Shown: positions 16,396 to 25,560 of the stretch, one piece after another
Layout: the number at the start of each line of letters is the position of its first letter
How positions within the stretch are numbered: position 1 is the stretch's first letter
DNA from: Oceanobacillus sp. Castelsardo
GTDB taxonomy: Bacteria > Bacillota > Bacilli > Bacillales > Amphibacillaceae
DNA: 64,000 bases
Assembly (NCBI RefSeq): GCF_001659985.1
Contig: NZ_LYCS01000004.1
Location: forward strand, 248,001-312,000
Direction: 5' to 3'
Made by a program: the position numbers and the translations under genes
The notes under the pieces: model-generated
What the model was told of the DNA's origin: nothing
The model's database searches: none
What the model saw: only the letters and a program-made list of their open reading frames with translations

Positions 16396-16797
16396 TTACT
16401 TGTCGGAATCTACTGCTTCAACTAAAGACTTTTCTTCATTATCTGTACCATTTTTAAACTTAGTGGATAACGTATTAGTTAAGTCTTGTGTTTTTTTACC
16501 TAGATCCTGAGTTTTTTGAGAAACGTTTTTCGTTAGGTTTGATGTAGTATCCATTGCTCGTTTTTTAAATTCAACGCTTGTAGTAAAAGCTTTATCTTTC
16601 CAGTCACTGCCCTTTTCCTGTGCAATTTCTTTCCAATCTCCTGCACGGTCTTTCACCTGTTGAGCACCTTGATTAATATCATCTCTTAACTCTCTTCCTG
16701 ATTTAGGTGCAAAAATCAAAGCAACAGATGCCCCAACTATCGTGCCAACTAATGTCCCAATTACAAAATCCTTCGTGTTAATGTTGTTTTCACTCAT
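16396..16797 (-). CDS. ytxH: YtxH family stress protein
   Basis: The 133-residue protein has one N-terminal hydrophobic segment rich in Gly/Ala (FVIGTLVGTIVGASVALIFA, about 11-30) followed by PKSGRELRDDI and a long charged amphipathic region (about 40-115) with repeated lysines. This is the YtxH domain layout; in B. subtilis ytxGHJ is induced by general stress. The molecular role is unknown. It follows ytxG by 11 bases. No ytxJ-like gene follows; instead there is a terminator and then aroA. Confidence 0.88.
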   Translation of the reverse strand: MSENNINTKDFVIGTLVGTIVGASVALIFAPKSGRELRDDINQGAQQVKDRAGDWKEIAQEKGSDWKDKAFTTSVEFKKRAMDTTSNLTKNVSQKTQDLGKKTQDLTNTLSTKFKNGTDNEEKSLVEAVDSDK

Positions 16798-16808
16798 ATT
16801 TTTACCCC

Positions 16809-17222
16809 CTATTTAGTCTTGTTCTTCCTTCCATTTACAAAATCTACTATTGCAGCACCCCATTTAACAGCTTGGGCAGCTTTTTCTTGGTCAACCCTGG
16901 AAGCAATAGAAATACTATTTGATATCTCATTTAGAGATTGACTAAAATCTTTCATGGAATCCCCTATTCCCTTTGCGCCTTCAAATAAAGTATCTAATTT
17001 TCCGGTCTTTTCATTCATATCTTCAGCTAATTTATTAGTTTTAGATAATAACTGAGTCGTTTCTGTTGTAACGCCTTGCATCTGTTTTTCGATACCTTGA
17101 ATTGTGACTGAAACATCGTTTAAGGTCTCTTTTGTAGCCTTTAATGCAATCACTACATAAATAACTAGAATAACAAACGCTAAAGCCGCAATAAACGCAG
17201 ATATGTATAATAAAAATTCCAT
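16809..17222 (-). CDS. ytxG: YtxG, DUF948 membrane protein
   Basis: The 137-residue protein has one N-terminal membrane helix (about 3-27) followed by a predicted coiled coil (VTIQGIEKQMQGVTTETTQLL and onwards to about 110) and a short basic tail. This matches DUF948 proteins of the ytxGH stress operon. The function is unknown. A possible general-stress promoter lies about 60 bases upstream. The ATG at 17222 has AAGGAGATG upstream. Confidence 0.88.
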   Translation of the reverse strand: MEFLLYISAFIAALAFVILVIYVVIALKATKETLNDVSVTIQGIEKQMQGVTTETTQLLSKTNKLAEDMNEKTGKLDTLFEGAKGIGDSMKDFSQSLNEISNSISIASRVDQEKAAQAVKWGAAIVDFVNGRKNKTK

Positions 17223-17285
17223 ATCTCTTTCATCTCCTTATGTATAATAACTTATGTATGGCTTGACAACTATTCACTTTTAATA

Positions 17286-17310
17286 ATTCCCTAATTGTCA
17301 ATACCTAAAC
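17286..17310 (-). promoter_or_regulatory. Candidate sigma-B promoter of ytxGH
   Basis: On the minus strand GTTTAG and GGGAAT are separated by 13 bases, close to the general-stress consensus GTTTAA-N(13-15)-GGGTAT, about 65 bases before the ytxG start. The B. subtilis ytxGHJ operon is known to be sigma-B controlled, which supports but does not prove this reading. Confidence 0.45.
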
Positions 17311-17451
17311 CTATCTTTAAATAAAATTCTAAAGCAGGTCTAGCTCTAGTATATAACTTTCTAATAATTAATTCGACAATAAACAGGTAAAACCTTTTTT
17401 GTCATAAAAAAAATTAGAATGTATGAGTTAAATTTTTTTCGTGGCCAAAAG

Positions 17452-17476
17452 AAAAAAGCCTGAAAACAATCAGACT
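17452..17476 (-). terminator. Terminator after murC
   Basis: AGTCTGA and TCAGGCT form a 7-bp stem (one G-U pair) followed by TTTTTTC on the minus strand, 25 bases after the murC stop. Confidence 0.6.
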
Positions 17477-17500
17477 TATTATTTTTTAATGAATATTAAT

Positions 17501-18808
17501 TTAATGTTGTATTGCATTGTTTGCACTTTCATATGCTTCTTGGAATTTTTGAATATCTCCCGCACCCATAAAGATAAGTACACTGTCTTGATATTCAGCT
17601 AGAACTTCTGTTTGATCCAGTTCTAATATTTCGCTATCTGCAATTAAATTTTGTAGATCTTCAATCGTTAGTTTTCCTGAATCCTCTCTAGCAGAACCAA
17701 AAATATCACATAAATAAACTTGATCAGCATCACTTAAACTGTCAGCAAATTCTTGTAAAAATGTTTTTGTCCTAGTAAATGTATGAGGTTGAAAAATAGC
17801 AATAATTTTTTTATTTGGATATTTCTTTTTTGCTGAGTCAATTGTTGCAGTTATTTCTTTAGGATGATGTGCATAATCGTCAATTAAAACTTGATTTCCT
17901 AGTTTCTTTTCAGAAAACCGTCTTTTGACCCCTTGGAATGAAGAAATATTCTTAATGTCTTCTGCCTTTATATCTTCATAATGACACATCGCAATAACCG
18001 CCAATGCATTTAATACACTGTGATCTCCAAATAATGGTGTTGTAAAAGTATCATAGTAAGTATTTCTCACAAAGACATCAAAGGTCGTACCTTCTTCTGA
18101 TTCATGAACATTTTGCGCTTGAAAATCATTTGTATCGCCAAATCCATAGTACACAACTGGGACTTTAGCCTGAATTTGTTGTAGTTGTTCATCATCCCCA
18201 CAAGCAATAATCCCTTTTTTCACTTGATCTGCCATGGATTGAAAAGCATTAAATACATCATTAAGACTAGTAAAATAATCCGGGTGATCAAAATCAATGT
18301 TTGTCATTATTGCGTAATCTGGTTCATAGTTTAAAAAATGACGTCGATATTCACATGCTTCAAAAACAAAATATTCACTATCAACATGTCCCTTACCGGT
18401 TCCATCCCCTATTAAATAAGAAATCGGGAATGTTTCATCTAAAACGTGGGACATTAAACCGGTTGTTGACGTTTTACCATGTGCTCCAGTGATTGCAATA
18501 CTTGTATATTGTTTTAGCCATTCTCCCAGAAACTCATGATAACGATAAAATGTACATCCTAATCGTTTTGCTTCTTTAATTTCTACATGTTCATCCGAAA
18601 AGGCATTTCCTGCAATTATCGTATAATCTTCTTTAATATTTTTTTCCGAAAAGGGAAGGATAGGAATGTTTTTCTCCTCTAAAGCAACCTGTGTAAAGAA
18701 TCGTTTATCCACATCCGAGCCTTGCACGTTTTCCCCTGAATCGTGAAGTATCTGTGCTAGTGCACTCATTCCTGTTCCCTTTATACCAATAAAATGGTAA
18801 GTTGTCAT
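17501..18808 (-). CDS. murC: UDP-N-acetylmuramate--L-alanine ligase
   Basis: MurC is the cytosolic ATP-dependent ligase that adds L-alanine to UDP-MurNAc, the first residue of the peptidoglycan stem peptide. Its 435 residues carry the UDP-binding start ([16 protein letters not shown], about 5-20), the ATP loop [13 protein letters not shown] (about 110-122), [13 protein letters not shown] and the [10 protein letters not shown] motif before the C-terminal domain. The start is ATG 18808 with GGAGG upstream. It lies between a nicotinate phosphoribosyltransferase gene and ytxG, close to the B. subtilis order. Confidence 0.96.
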   Translation of the reverse strand: MTTYHFIGIKGTGMSALAQILHDSGENVQGSDVDKRFFTQVALEEKNIPILPFSEKNIKEDYTIIAGNAFSDEHVEIKEAKRLGCTFYRYHEFLGEWLKQYTSIAITGAHGKTSTTGLMSHVLDETFPISYLIGDGTGKGHVDSEYFVFEACEYRRHFLNYEPDYAIMTNIDFDHPDYFTSLNDVFNAFQSMADQVKKGIIACGDDEQLQQIQAKVPVVYYGFGDTNDFQAQNVHESEEGTTFDVFVRNTYYDTFTTPLFGDHSVLNALAVIAMCHYEDIKAEDIKNISSFQGVKRRFSEKKLGNQVLIDDYAHHPKEITATIDSAKKKYPNKKIIAIFQPHTFTRTKTFLQEFADSLSDADQVYLCDIFGSAREDSGKLTIEDLQNLIADSEILELDQTEVLAEYQDSVLIFMGAGDIQKFQEAYESANNAIQH

Positions 18809-18915
18809 AGAACGAACCTCCATTGTTCATCAAATACAAATAGCTTCTTAAAAATAAAATACACAATACTGAACTATTATATCAAAAAACGGATTAGATT
18901 TAAATGTAATATAAT

Positions 18916-20031
18916 CTATTCATCAAAGTTCAAATATTCTACTCTTTCCAGACGTGGATTCGGACGGTATCTTCTTCCCTCTTTTGCTTCAGGTTCTCCG
19001 TTCAATAAAACATTATCCCCTGTAAACCCTATATTTAGGGTTAGGAGACTTCTTCCTACCCCATAAATATCTACCGGTACATTCTTTGACTCAAATTCTA
19101 AAATGCGCTTTTCATTAAATCCACCTGAAACCATAATTCTTACATGGTTATATCCTTCATCATCTAACGCTTTTCTTAAAGCGAAGATAAGTTCTGGATT
19201 AACTCCCCTTGGATCAAATGAACCCATTAAATGATGATTTCTTAAGAAATATTTATCAACTAGTGTTCGTGAAGTATCTAATCGAACAGAAGCTAATGTA
19301 TCCCCAAATTCTCTAGCCACTTTTAGTGAATCAGTAATAACATCGTTGTTATAATCAACTAAAGCTGCTAATTCGTCATTTGGATAAATTTCATGATAAG
19401 CTTTAGTCGCTGCTACGACATCCCCGCGGAACATTTGAATTAATGCATGAGGCATTGTTCCCATTCCTTCTTTACCCCACCATTCATTCATCGCATGTGT
19501 TGCTTGAGCAGTAGAGCCTCCGATATAAGCCGCATATCCATCCCCAGCTTGAGTTGTATAGTGGTCATCTCTATCTCCCATAAAGATAACTGGTTTTTGT
19601 TTACCAGAGGACTTCGCAGCTTTTACCACATTGTATACATTTGTAGCTACTGATGTTCTTCTTGCAAGAATCCCATCAATAATTCCTTCTAAATAACCAA
19701 AATCTTGATATCTTCCGGAAATGGTTAGAACTGTTTCAAAAGGTTCAATTTTATCTCCGTCTTTTAATGAATGGATTTCTAAATCTTGCGGGTTTTCAGC
19801 AAATGTATGGACTAAAGCTATTGCTTCATCTGTACCACATAAAACCGCATTTTCTTTTTGGAAAAACTGCATCGTAACATGATTGTTCGAGACTTTTTCT
19901 TCCACAATCTTTTTCGTCTTCAGAAAATAAACAGCTGAAAACCAACCCTCTTTAATACGTTCATCAAATTTAAATGTTCTATTCGTTAATCTTTTAATTT
20001 CGCCATTTAGTTTTAATGTAATTTCTTTCAT
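18916..20031 (-). CDS. Nicotinate phosphoribosyltransferase (short family)
   Basis: This enzyme joins nicotinate and PRPP to form nicotinate mononucleotide for NAD salvage. The 371-residue protein shows the N-terminal substrate domain, GIIDGILARRTSVATNVYNVVKAA, FMGDRDDHY, SVRLDTSRTLVDKY and the phosphate-binding MVSGGFNEKRILEFE near residue 305. It resembles the shorter nicotinate phosphoribosyltransferases rather than the 480-residue PncB/YueK type. The start ATG has GAAGGAG upstream. It sits between sftA and murC, where the B. subtilis map as I recall it has no such gene, so it may be an addition in this lineage. Nicotinamide as an alternative substrate cannot be excluded. Confidence 0.85.
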   Translation of the reverse strand: MKEITLKLNGEIKRLTNRTFKFDERIKEGWFSAVYFLKTKKIVEEKVSNNHVTMQFFQKENAVLCGTDEAIALVHTFAENPQDLEIHSLKDGDKIEPFETVLTISGRYQDFGYLEGIIDGILARRTSVATNVYNVVKAAKSSGKQKPVIFMGDRDDHYTTQAGDGYAAYIGGSTAQATHAMNEWWGKEGMGTMPHALIQMFRGDVVAATKAYHEIYPNDELAALVDYNNDVITDSLKVAREFGDTLASVRLDTSRTLVDKYFLRNHHLMGSFDPRGVNPELIFALRKALDDEGYNHVRIMVSGGFNEKRILEFESKNVPVDIYGVGRSLLTLNIGFTGDNVLLNGEPEAKEGRRYRPNPRLERVEYLNFDE

Positions 20032-20126
20032 GTCTGCTACTCCTTCAGAAAATCATGAATATAAGCTATTAATTTGCATTTAACCTTCATGATGATGTGA
20101 CTTTTTCAATAATCTTAACATAAATT

Positions 20127-22625
20127 TTACATATCTTCCTGTTTTTGTCTAATTAATACTTCTCTAGGTTTGCTGCCATTTTGCCCAGAAATGATTCCCT
20201 TATACTCTAATGTGTCCATGAGTCTTGCAGCACGATTATATCCGATTTTAAAACGGCGTTGAATCATGGAAGTACTTGCGCTATTTTGACTTAATACAAA
20301 ATCAATAACTTCATGGAGAAGTTCATCTTCTTCCTCATCCACATGGATTTGTTCTAACAAATCTTCTTGATCGAATAAATAATTTGGTTCCGCTATACTT
20401 CTTGCATAGCTTGTAATCCGCTCAATCTCTTCATCTGATACAAATGGACCTTGAAGACGAACGCTCTTTCCTGCTCCATTTTCTACAAACAACATATCCC
20501 CTCTTCCAAGTAATTTTTCCGCCCCACTAACATCAATAATAGTGCGTGAGTCTACTTGAGAAGATACACTAAATGCAATACGGGTAGGGATATTCGCCTT
20601 AATTAAGCCAGTAATAACATCAACGGAAGGTCTTTGCGTTGCCAAAATAAGATGAATTCCACATGCTCTTGCTTTTTGTGCAATTCGACTTATCGAGTCT
20701 TCTACATCCTGTGGTGACGTCATCATTAAATCTGCTAATTCATCAATTACAATGACGATAAACGGCATTTTTTCGTCCATTCTATTTTGTTGTCTTATTT
20801 TTTTATTATAAGCTGCAATATTCCTAACACCTTCATGGACAAATCTTTCATAACGGTCTTCCATTTCCGTTACTGCCCATTTCAAACTTTGTGTTGCAGC
20901 TTTCACATCTGTAATGACAGGTGTCACTAAATGGGGAATCCCATTATATGGTGCAAGTTCCACCATTTTAGGATCGATTAACAATATTTTCACATCTTCA
21001 TGACTCGCTTTATATAGGAGACTTACAAGCATTGTGTTAATACAAACACTTTTACCTGACCCCGTTGCACCTGCAATTAACCCATGGGGCATTTTTTGAA
21101 TATCAGTAATTTTGGGGTCCCCTTCAATACTTAACCCTAATGCAACTGTTAACGGTGATTCACTTTCTTTAAAAGCTTCCGTCTCAAATATTTCTTGAAG
21201 TCCAACCATTTGAGATTTTTGATTGGGTATTTCAATCCCAACCGTATTTTTCCCTGGAATCGGCGCTTCAATTCGAATATCTCTTGCTGCCATATTTAAT
21301 TTCAAATCATCACTTAAATTTTTGATTTTACTTACTTTTACTCCAAGTTCTGGGTGTACTTCAAATCGAGTAACAGATGGACCTTGGGTTGCCTTTACCA
21401 CTTTTGCCCTTACATTGAAATGTTTTAACGTTTCTTCAAGTAAACGTTGCTGTTCTTCCACCCAAACACCATCTGAATCACTTCTTTCAACCCGATCGTT
21501 TAGTAAATGATTCGGGATTAAGATTTCATTTCCACCACTTGCTTGATTTAATGGATTCATTTCAATTTGTTGAGTTTTTTCATTTGGTTGAAATTGATTT
21601 TTACTTTCATTTGGTTTATCCTCATTAAAAGTTGTTTTCATCTTTTCCATTTTTCTTCTATGCAAGTTCCGTTTGTCACTTGGTGTCATAATTACATTAA
21701 ATGGGATGACTGAGGTCCTTTCGTTATCTTTTATCTTTGTAGAATTATTATCAGATTCTGTATTCGTACTTATGGATTCTTCCTGTTTGTCAACTTCTGA
21801 CGTTTTTTCTTCTACTGTAGCTGCAACTTCCTCTTCATCCTCAATTACTTGTATATTTTGTATTTGTAGATTATCCTTTTCTTTCTCAACTACCTCTATA
21901 CGCTCATCTATATATTCTTCTCCGTTGCTCTTAGAATTATCTATTTCTCGTATTTCCTGTTCATTCGAAGATTCTTCTATTACATCGATTTCATTTTCCT
22001 TTAATTCATTCTTCTTTTCCATTCCTATTGAAGAGGTAGTATCAGTTATATTATCTTCATCATTATTATTGTTTTGATTTTCTACTTCCCTAGAATAAAA
22101 ATCCTGTGGTCTGCCTTTTTGTTCAATTTCAATTTCCTTTTGTTTATTATCTTGACTTATGTAAGTTGGAATATCGGATGTCTGTTCTTCTTTTCTTTCC
22201 CTTTTTTGAAATCCATATATTGGCGATGGAATCTCGGATACTTTAAATGGCTCATCTGTTTTTTTATATATTTTTTTATTATTTGAATTAGGTGGATTAC
22301 TGTGAACATTGGGCTCTGTATGAACCGATCTAATTTGTTCATTTCTAATACGTTTATTCATATCCGTTTTTATTTTATTTTGTTTGACTACAGTTTTTTC
22401 CTCTTCAAAACTTCTTACGTTAGTATTTTCCTTTTTTTCATCTGGAATAACAGGAAAACGAAACGGTTTCTCCTTTGGATAACGATACGTAACTCTCGCC
22501 TTTAAATCTTGTTGAACTTCCTGGTTATACCCAGATTTAATTTCATGATGTTGATTTTCTTCAGGATCACTTTCGTTAAATAGTTCTCTTATTTTACTTT
22601 TCCATTTTTCAAACATAAAACTCAC
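20127..22625 (-). CDS. sftA: DNA translocase SftA (FtsK/SpoIIIE family)
   Basis: SftA is a soluble septum-associated DNA pump that clears chromosomal DNA from the division site in Bacillus. The 832-residue protein lacks membrane helices; it has a long, low-complexity acidic N-terminal half (about 1-340), then the FtsK motor (alpha/beta domains about 350-760; Walker A GATGSGKS, Walker B IVIVIDELADLM) and a C-terminal winged-helix gamma domain (STSMIQRRFKIGYNRAARLMD). The missing transmembrane domain separates SftA (YtpT) from SpoIIIE. The start is uncertain: GTG 22625 or ATG 22616, both with weak ribosome sites. It follows ytpR after a strong terminator. Confidence 0.93.
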   Translation of the reverse strand: MSFMFEKWKSKIRELFNESDPEENQHHEIKSGYNQEVQQDLKARVTYRYPKEKPFRFPVIPDEKKENTNVRSFEEEKTVVKQNKIKTDMNKRIRNEQIRSVHTEPNVHSNPPNSNNKKIYKKTDEPFKVSEIPSPIYGFQKRERKEEQTSDIPTYISQDNKQKEIEIEQKGRPQDFYSREVENQNNNNDEDNITDTTSSIGMEKKNELKENEIDVIEESSNEQEIREIDNSKSNGEEYIDERIEVVEKEKDNLQIQNIQVIEDEEEVAATVEEKTSEVDKQEESISTNTESDNNSTKIKDNERTSVIPFNVIMTPSDKRNLHRRKMEKMKTTFNEDKPNESKNQFQPNEKTQQIEMNPLNQASGGNEILIPNHLLNDRVERSDSDGVWVEEQQRLLEETLKHFNVRAKVVKATQGPSVTRFEVHPELGVKVSKIKNLSDDLKLNMAARDIRIEAPIPGKNTVGIEIPNQKSQMVGLQEIFETEAFKESESPLTVALGLSIEGDPKITDIQKMPHGLIAGATGSGKSVCINTMLVSLLYKASHEDVKILLIDPKMVELAPYNGIPHLVTPVITDVKAATQSLKWAVTEMEDRYERFVHEGVRNIAAYNKKIRQQNRMDEKMPFIVIVIDELADLMMTSPQDVEDSISRIAQKARACGIHLILATQRPSVDVITGLIKANIPTRIAFSVSSQVDSRTIIDVSGAEKLLGRGDMLFVENGAGKSVRLQGPFVSDEEIERITSYARSIAEPNYLFDQEDLLEQIHVDEEEDELLHEVIDFVLSQNSASTSMIQRRFKIGYNRAARLMDTLEYKGIISGQNGSKPREVLIRQKQEDM

Positions 22626-22780
22626 TCATTTCTATTTCCATCAAATTTCTTGGTGTCTATTCTTGGTGTATAATCATTACTTAATAAGTTCTATTGTAGC
22701 ATGTTTTACATTGATTAAAAGGAAAATTGTACCTAAATAGCACTCATGGTTAGATAGGTAAAAGGCTTTAGTTAATGAAC

Positions 22781-22827
22781 AAAAGCAAAAGCAACCCTTA
22801 AAAGAACATTGGGTTGCTTTTGCTTTT
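22781..22827 (-). terminator. Terminator after ytpR
   Basis: AAAAGCAAAAGCAACCC and GGGTTGCTTTTGCTTTT form a perfect 17-bp stem that overlaps the ytpR stop codon. It should separate the ytpPQR unit from sftA. Confidence 0.85.
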
Positions 22828-23431
22828 AAAATGTAAATTCCTCACCTATTTGGTTTGAATCATCCAATACATAAATTCCTTTTTCAGTTGGCGCATTTGG
22901 CATTCCCAATTCTTTTTGAGAACAGATCATGCCATTCGATGCTACACCACGTAATTCGGTAGGTTTAATTTTCAATCCACTCGGCATTGTTGCACCTACC
23001 TTAGCAACTACTACTTTTTGACCTTTGTCTATATTTGGTGCACCACATACGATTTGAAGCGGTTCTTCCTCACCAACATCTACTTGACATATACTTAATT
23101 TATCGGCATTTTCATGCTGTTCTTTACTCATCACATAACCTACAACAAACTTAGGACTTAAATCAAAATCCAAACTATCTTCTACTCCGTTTTCGACAAA
23201 TAAATTCTTAATTTGGCCTAATAATTCTTCAGTTAATTTGACTTTTCCTGTTTGATTTAATGGAAAATGACTTTTCGCATTGTAAATATTATATCCAAGT
23301 ACTTTACCGTTACTTGTTAAAATCCTTGTAATGTCGGCTATTTTTTCAAATTTAATATCATAACGTTCTCCATCCTCAATAGGAATGATTAGTACGTCAC
23401 CTATACCTTTTGGATTATAAAATACATCCAT
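22826..23431 (-). CDS. ytpR: YtpR, tRNA-binding (EMAP/Arc1p-like) domain protein
   Basis: The 201-residue cytosolic protein has an N-terminal DUF4479-type domain (about 1-85) and a C-terminal OB-fold tRNA-binding domain (FVVGYVMSKEQHENADKL, QIVCGAPNIDKGQKVVVA, SNGMICSQKELG), the module also found at the N-terminus of PheT. The role of the free-standing protein is not known. It belongs to the ytpPQR group but is separated from ytpQ by a 250-base palindromic element. The ATG at 23431 has AAGAGAGGAAG upstream. Confidence 0.92.
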   Translation of the reverse strand: MDVFYNPKGIGDVLIIPIEDGERYDIKFEKIADITRILTSNGKVLGYNIYNAKSHFPLNQTGKVKLTEELLGQIKNLFVENGVEDSLDFDLSPKFVVGYVMSKEQHENADKLSICQVDVGEEEPLQIVCGAPNIDKGQKVVVAKVGATMPSGLKIKPTELRGVASNGMICSQKELGMPNAPTEKGIYVLDDSNQIGEEFTF

Positions 23432-23449
23432 CCTAAACTTCCTCTCTTA

Positions 23450-23720
23450 AAGGCTGTTCGAAAAAGTCCGAAGAAAATGACACTTCGCATTTCTTCGTTG
23501 GCTATAGGGGAATTTCTACTAAGACCGCCCACGTCCTGTGGGCAACGTAGAAGTCAGCACCTCCCGTGCAAGTCCGATACTCACGTATTCCCCTATACGT
23601 TCCGTTACTCAAAGCTACGCCGCCTCGAACTGCTACGCACAGGACGTGCTAGTGTCGGCGTTGCAATAGGACGTTGCGCATTTAGCCGACCTTGGTCCTT
23701 TTCATCCTCCTTTTTGAACA
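23450..23720. repeat. Large palindromic intergenic element between ytpQ and ytpR
   Basis: This GC-richer block has two nested perfect inverted repeats of 11 bases. TATAGGGGAAT (23503-23513) pairs with ATTCCCCTATA (23587-23597), and CACGTCCTGTG (23530-23540) pairs with CACAGGACGTG (23638-23648). The pairs are offset, so alternative folds are possible. It shares the GCCGAC/GTCGGC and GGCCTTGG-like flavour of the elements at 1475 and 54985 but is not clearly the same family. No gene is seen in it. Confidence 0.6.
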
Positions 23721-23730
23721 CGCACTCTTA

Positions 23731-24534
23731 CTATTTCTGTGGTCTATTTTTCGCAAGTATGAAAATGGGTTCTAATTTTTTGTTTTCATATATAAACGGA
23801 AGGGACGTAATCGGAATTCTTCCTTCTGCAAAAAACTTCATTGTCATTTGCGCTAAAATATCGTAACCAGTACTATTTTGAATATCCCCAATAATTAGTA
23901 CATCTTGATGAGGGACAGCCACTGCAACCTCACCTTTTGCATTAACTTTCATTTCTTCTAAAAAAGCTTCGTTAAGAATTCGGCTTGCATCGTAACCATC
24001 TTGTGTAGCTATGAAGTAAAAGTCATTATCTGCTACTCTATCTTTTTTAGGCTCTACAGAAAGAGAACGGACGTTAAAAGAAGCAACTTCATCAATATGC
24101 TCTTTAACCCATCCTTCTTTTTCCAGCAATTCTTCATCTAATAGTTGATAGGATCTGCCTAAGTCTAGAGCATAGAAGATTCTTGTTTCCGCAGTATGCT
24201 CCTTCGTAAGCAGCTTTTTTCCTTTCTTCGTTTCTGTCGGAAAAGAAGTAGATCTTATTACTGGAAAAATATTTTTTTCCATACCAGAAAGTTCTGGTGT
24301 TTGGTTCATGATTCTTAAAGCCTCTCTAATATGAGATTCAAGATCATCGATTGCTTCCTCACCGCGCTGATTATACTTGCCAATCACATTTGGCAAGGAA
24401 ATAGTCATACCTTGTTTTGTATCTTTCCATTCCACTCGGAACGCGTCTTTATCACGATCAAAGGACGTTCTCCAATTTTCGTTCTTTAAGCGCTCATCTA
24501 ATTTCTTTTTCATTTGTAAACTAGTCATCTTCAA
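23731..24534 (-). CDS. ytpQ: YtpQ, DUF1444 family protein
   Basis: The 267-residue cytosolic protein has no signal or membrane segment. It matches the DUF1444 family of the ytpPQR neighbourhood (N-terminal QMKKKLDERLKNENWRTSFD, central SLSVEPKKDRVADNDFYFIA, C-terminal LIIGDIQNSTGYDILAQMTM). The function is unknown. I keep TTG 24534 as start because AGGAGGG lies eight bases before it; the ATG two codons later would be too far. It is 51 bases after ytpP. Downstream of the stop begins a palindromic element. Confidence 0.88.
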   Translation of the reverse strand: MKMTSLQMKKKLDERLKNENWRTSFDRDKDAFRVEWKDTKQGMTISLPNVIGKYNQRGEEAIDDLESHIREALRIMNQTPELSGMEKNIFPVIRSTSFPTETKKGKKLLTKEHTAETRIFYALDLGRSYQLLDEELLEKEGWVKEHIDEVASFNVRSLSVEPKKDRVADNDFYFIATQDGYDASRILNEAFLEEMKVNAKGEVAVAVPHQDVLIIGDIQNSTGYDILAQMTMKFFAEGRIPITSLPFIYENKKLEPIFILAKNRPQK

Positions 24535-24585
24535 AATAAGTCCCTCCTTTCCTTAAACTGATAAGCGTCATGGAAGCTGATTTAT

Positions 24586-24903
24586 TTAAGCTGGTAAACC
24601 TTTTATAAATTCCATGATTTCTTCTTTTGTTTTACGATCTTTACTAACAAATCTACCTACTTCTTTACCATTTCGATATGCAAGAAAACTTGGAATTCCT
24701 AAAATATCATTTTCTTGACAGATTTCAATAAATTGATCACGATCAATTTTAATAAATGTATATTCAGGAAATGCTTCCTCAACTTCGGGTAGTTCTGGTT
24801 CAATAAAACGGCAATCTACACACCAATCTGCAGAAAATACCATAATTACATTACTATCTTTTACAAGCTCCTTATATTCTGTTACAGATTCTAATTGTTT
24901 CAT
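24586..24903 (-). CDS. ytpP: YtpP, thioredoxin-like protein
   Basis: This 105-residue single-domain thioredoxin-fold protein has the redox motif WCVDC (Trp27-Cys31) in place of WCGPC and the cis-proline loop GIPSFLAY. The altered active-site pair (Val-Asp) and small size match YtpP of Bacillus; a role in thiol-disulfide exchange or in protecting a bacillithiol/low-molecular-weight thiol partner is possible but unproven. It begins the minus-strand ytpPQR unit, divergent from the ytoQ-like gene. Confidence 0.9.
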   Translation of the reverse strand: MKQLESVTEYKELVKDSNVIMVFSADWCVDCRFIEPELPEVEEAFPEYTFIKIDRDQFIEICQENDILGIPSFLAYRNGKEVGRFVSKDRKTKEEIMEFIKGLPA

Positions 24904-25070
24904 TCATAATCACTCCTTCTTTGATTACTATAACGTTGATTCTAATATGTTTCAATTAACAAACATTATATTCAACATATTTGAAAGGAAACTAATTTTA
25001 TGCAATTTCTTGGAAAATATGTAAAAATTCATATAATATTAAAATCAAGATGAATAGGGAGGAAGAAAAC

Positions 25071-25511
25071 ATGGAACTTATTGTATATTTAGCTGGACAA
25101 ATTCACGACAATTGGAGAGATGAGGTAGAGCAAATAGCACAAACAAAACAACTACCACTTACATTCGTATCTCCCCAAACGAATCATGACCGTTCTGATG
25201 ATATTGGAGAAGCCATTCTAGGGGAACAGCCTGGTGATCTATATAAAGACGATGCTGCGTCAGATGTTAATAATTTCAGAACACAAGTATTAATGCAAAA
25301 AGCGGATATTGTTATTGCTTTATTTGGAGAAAAATATAAACAATGGAATACTGCAATGGATGCAAGCACCGCAATTGCTATGAATAAACCGACTATACTT
25401 GTTCGACCTACATCATTGATTCATCCTCTTAAGGAACTTTCTAATAAAGCGAATGTTACAGTTGAAACGGTAGAACAAGCTCTAGAAGTAATTGCATATA
25501 TATATGAATAA
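25071..25511 (+). CDS. ytoQ: YtoQ family protein
   Basis: The 146-residue cytosolic protein starts MELIVYLAGQIHDNWR and holds VSPQTNHDRSDDIGE and KADIVIALFGEKYKQWNTAMDA, the YtoQ family signature. The fold resembles nucleoside 2-deoxyribosyltransferase-like proteins, so a role with nucleotides or sugars is conceivable, but no function is established. I start at ATG 25071 with AGGGAGG upstream, not at the ATG 21 bases earlier. It is monocistronic and converges with the DUF84 gene at a shared terminator. Confidence 0.88.
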   Translation: MELIVYLAGQIHDNWRDEVEQIAQTKQLPLTFVSPQTNHDRSDDIGEAILGEQPGDLYKDDAASDVNNFRTQVLMQKADIVIALFGEKYKQWNTAMDASTAIAMNKPTILVRPTSLIHPLKELSNKANVTVETVEQALEVIAYIYE

Positions 25512-25515
25512 TAAT

Positions 25516-25560
25516 AAAAATAGGAACTAGAATGACCACGGCATTCTAGTTCCTATTTTT
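25516..25560. terminator. Bidirectional terminator between ytoQ and the DUF84 gene
   Basis: AAAAATAGGAACTAGAATG pairs perfectly with CATTCTAGTTCCTATTTTT around a seven-base loop; T runs follow on both strands. It overlaps the last codons of the DUF84 gene. Confidence 0.9.

Noticed and set aside
23450-23720. CRISPR array
   Set aside because: The repeats are inverted, not direct, and there are no regular spacers; no CRISPR array was found anywhere in the window.
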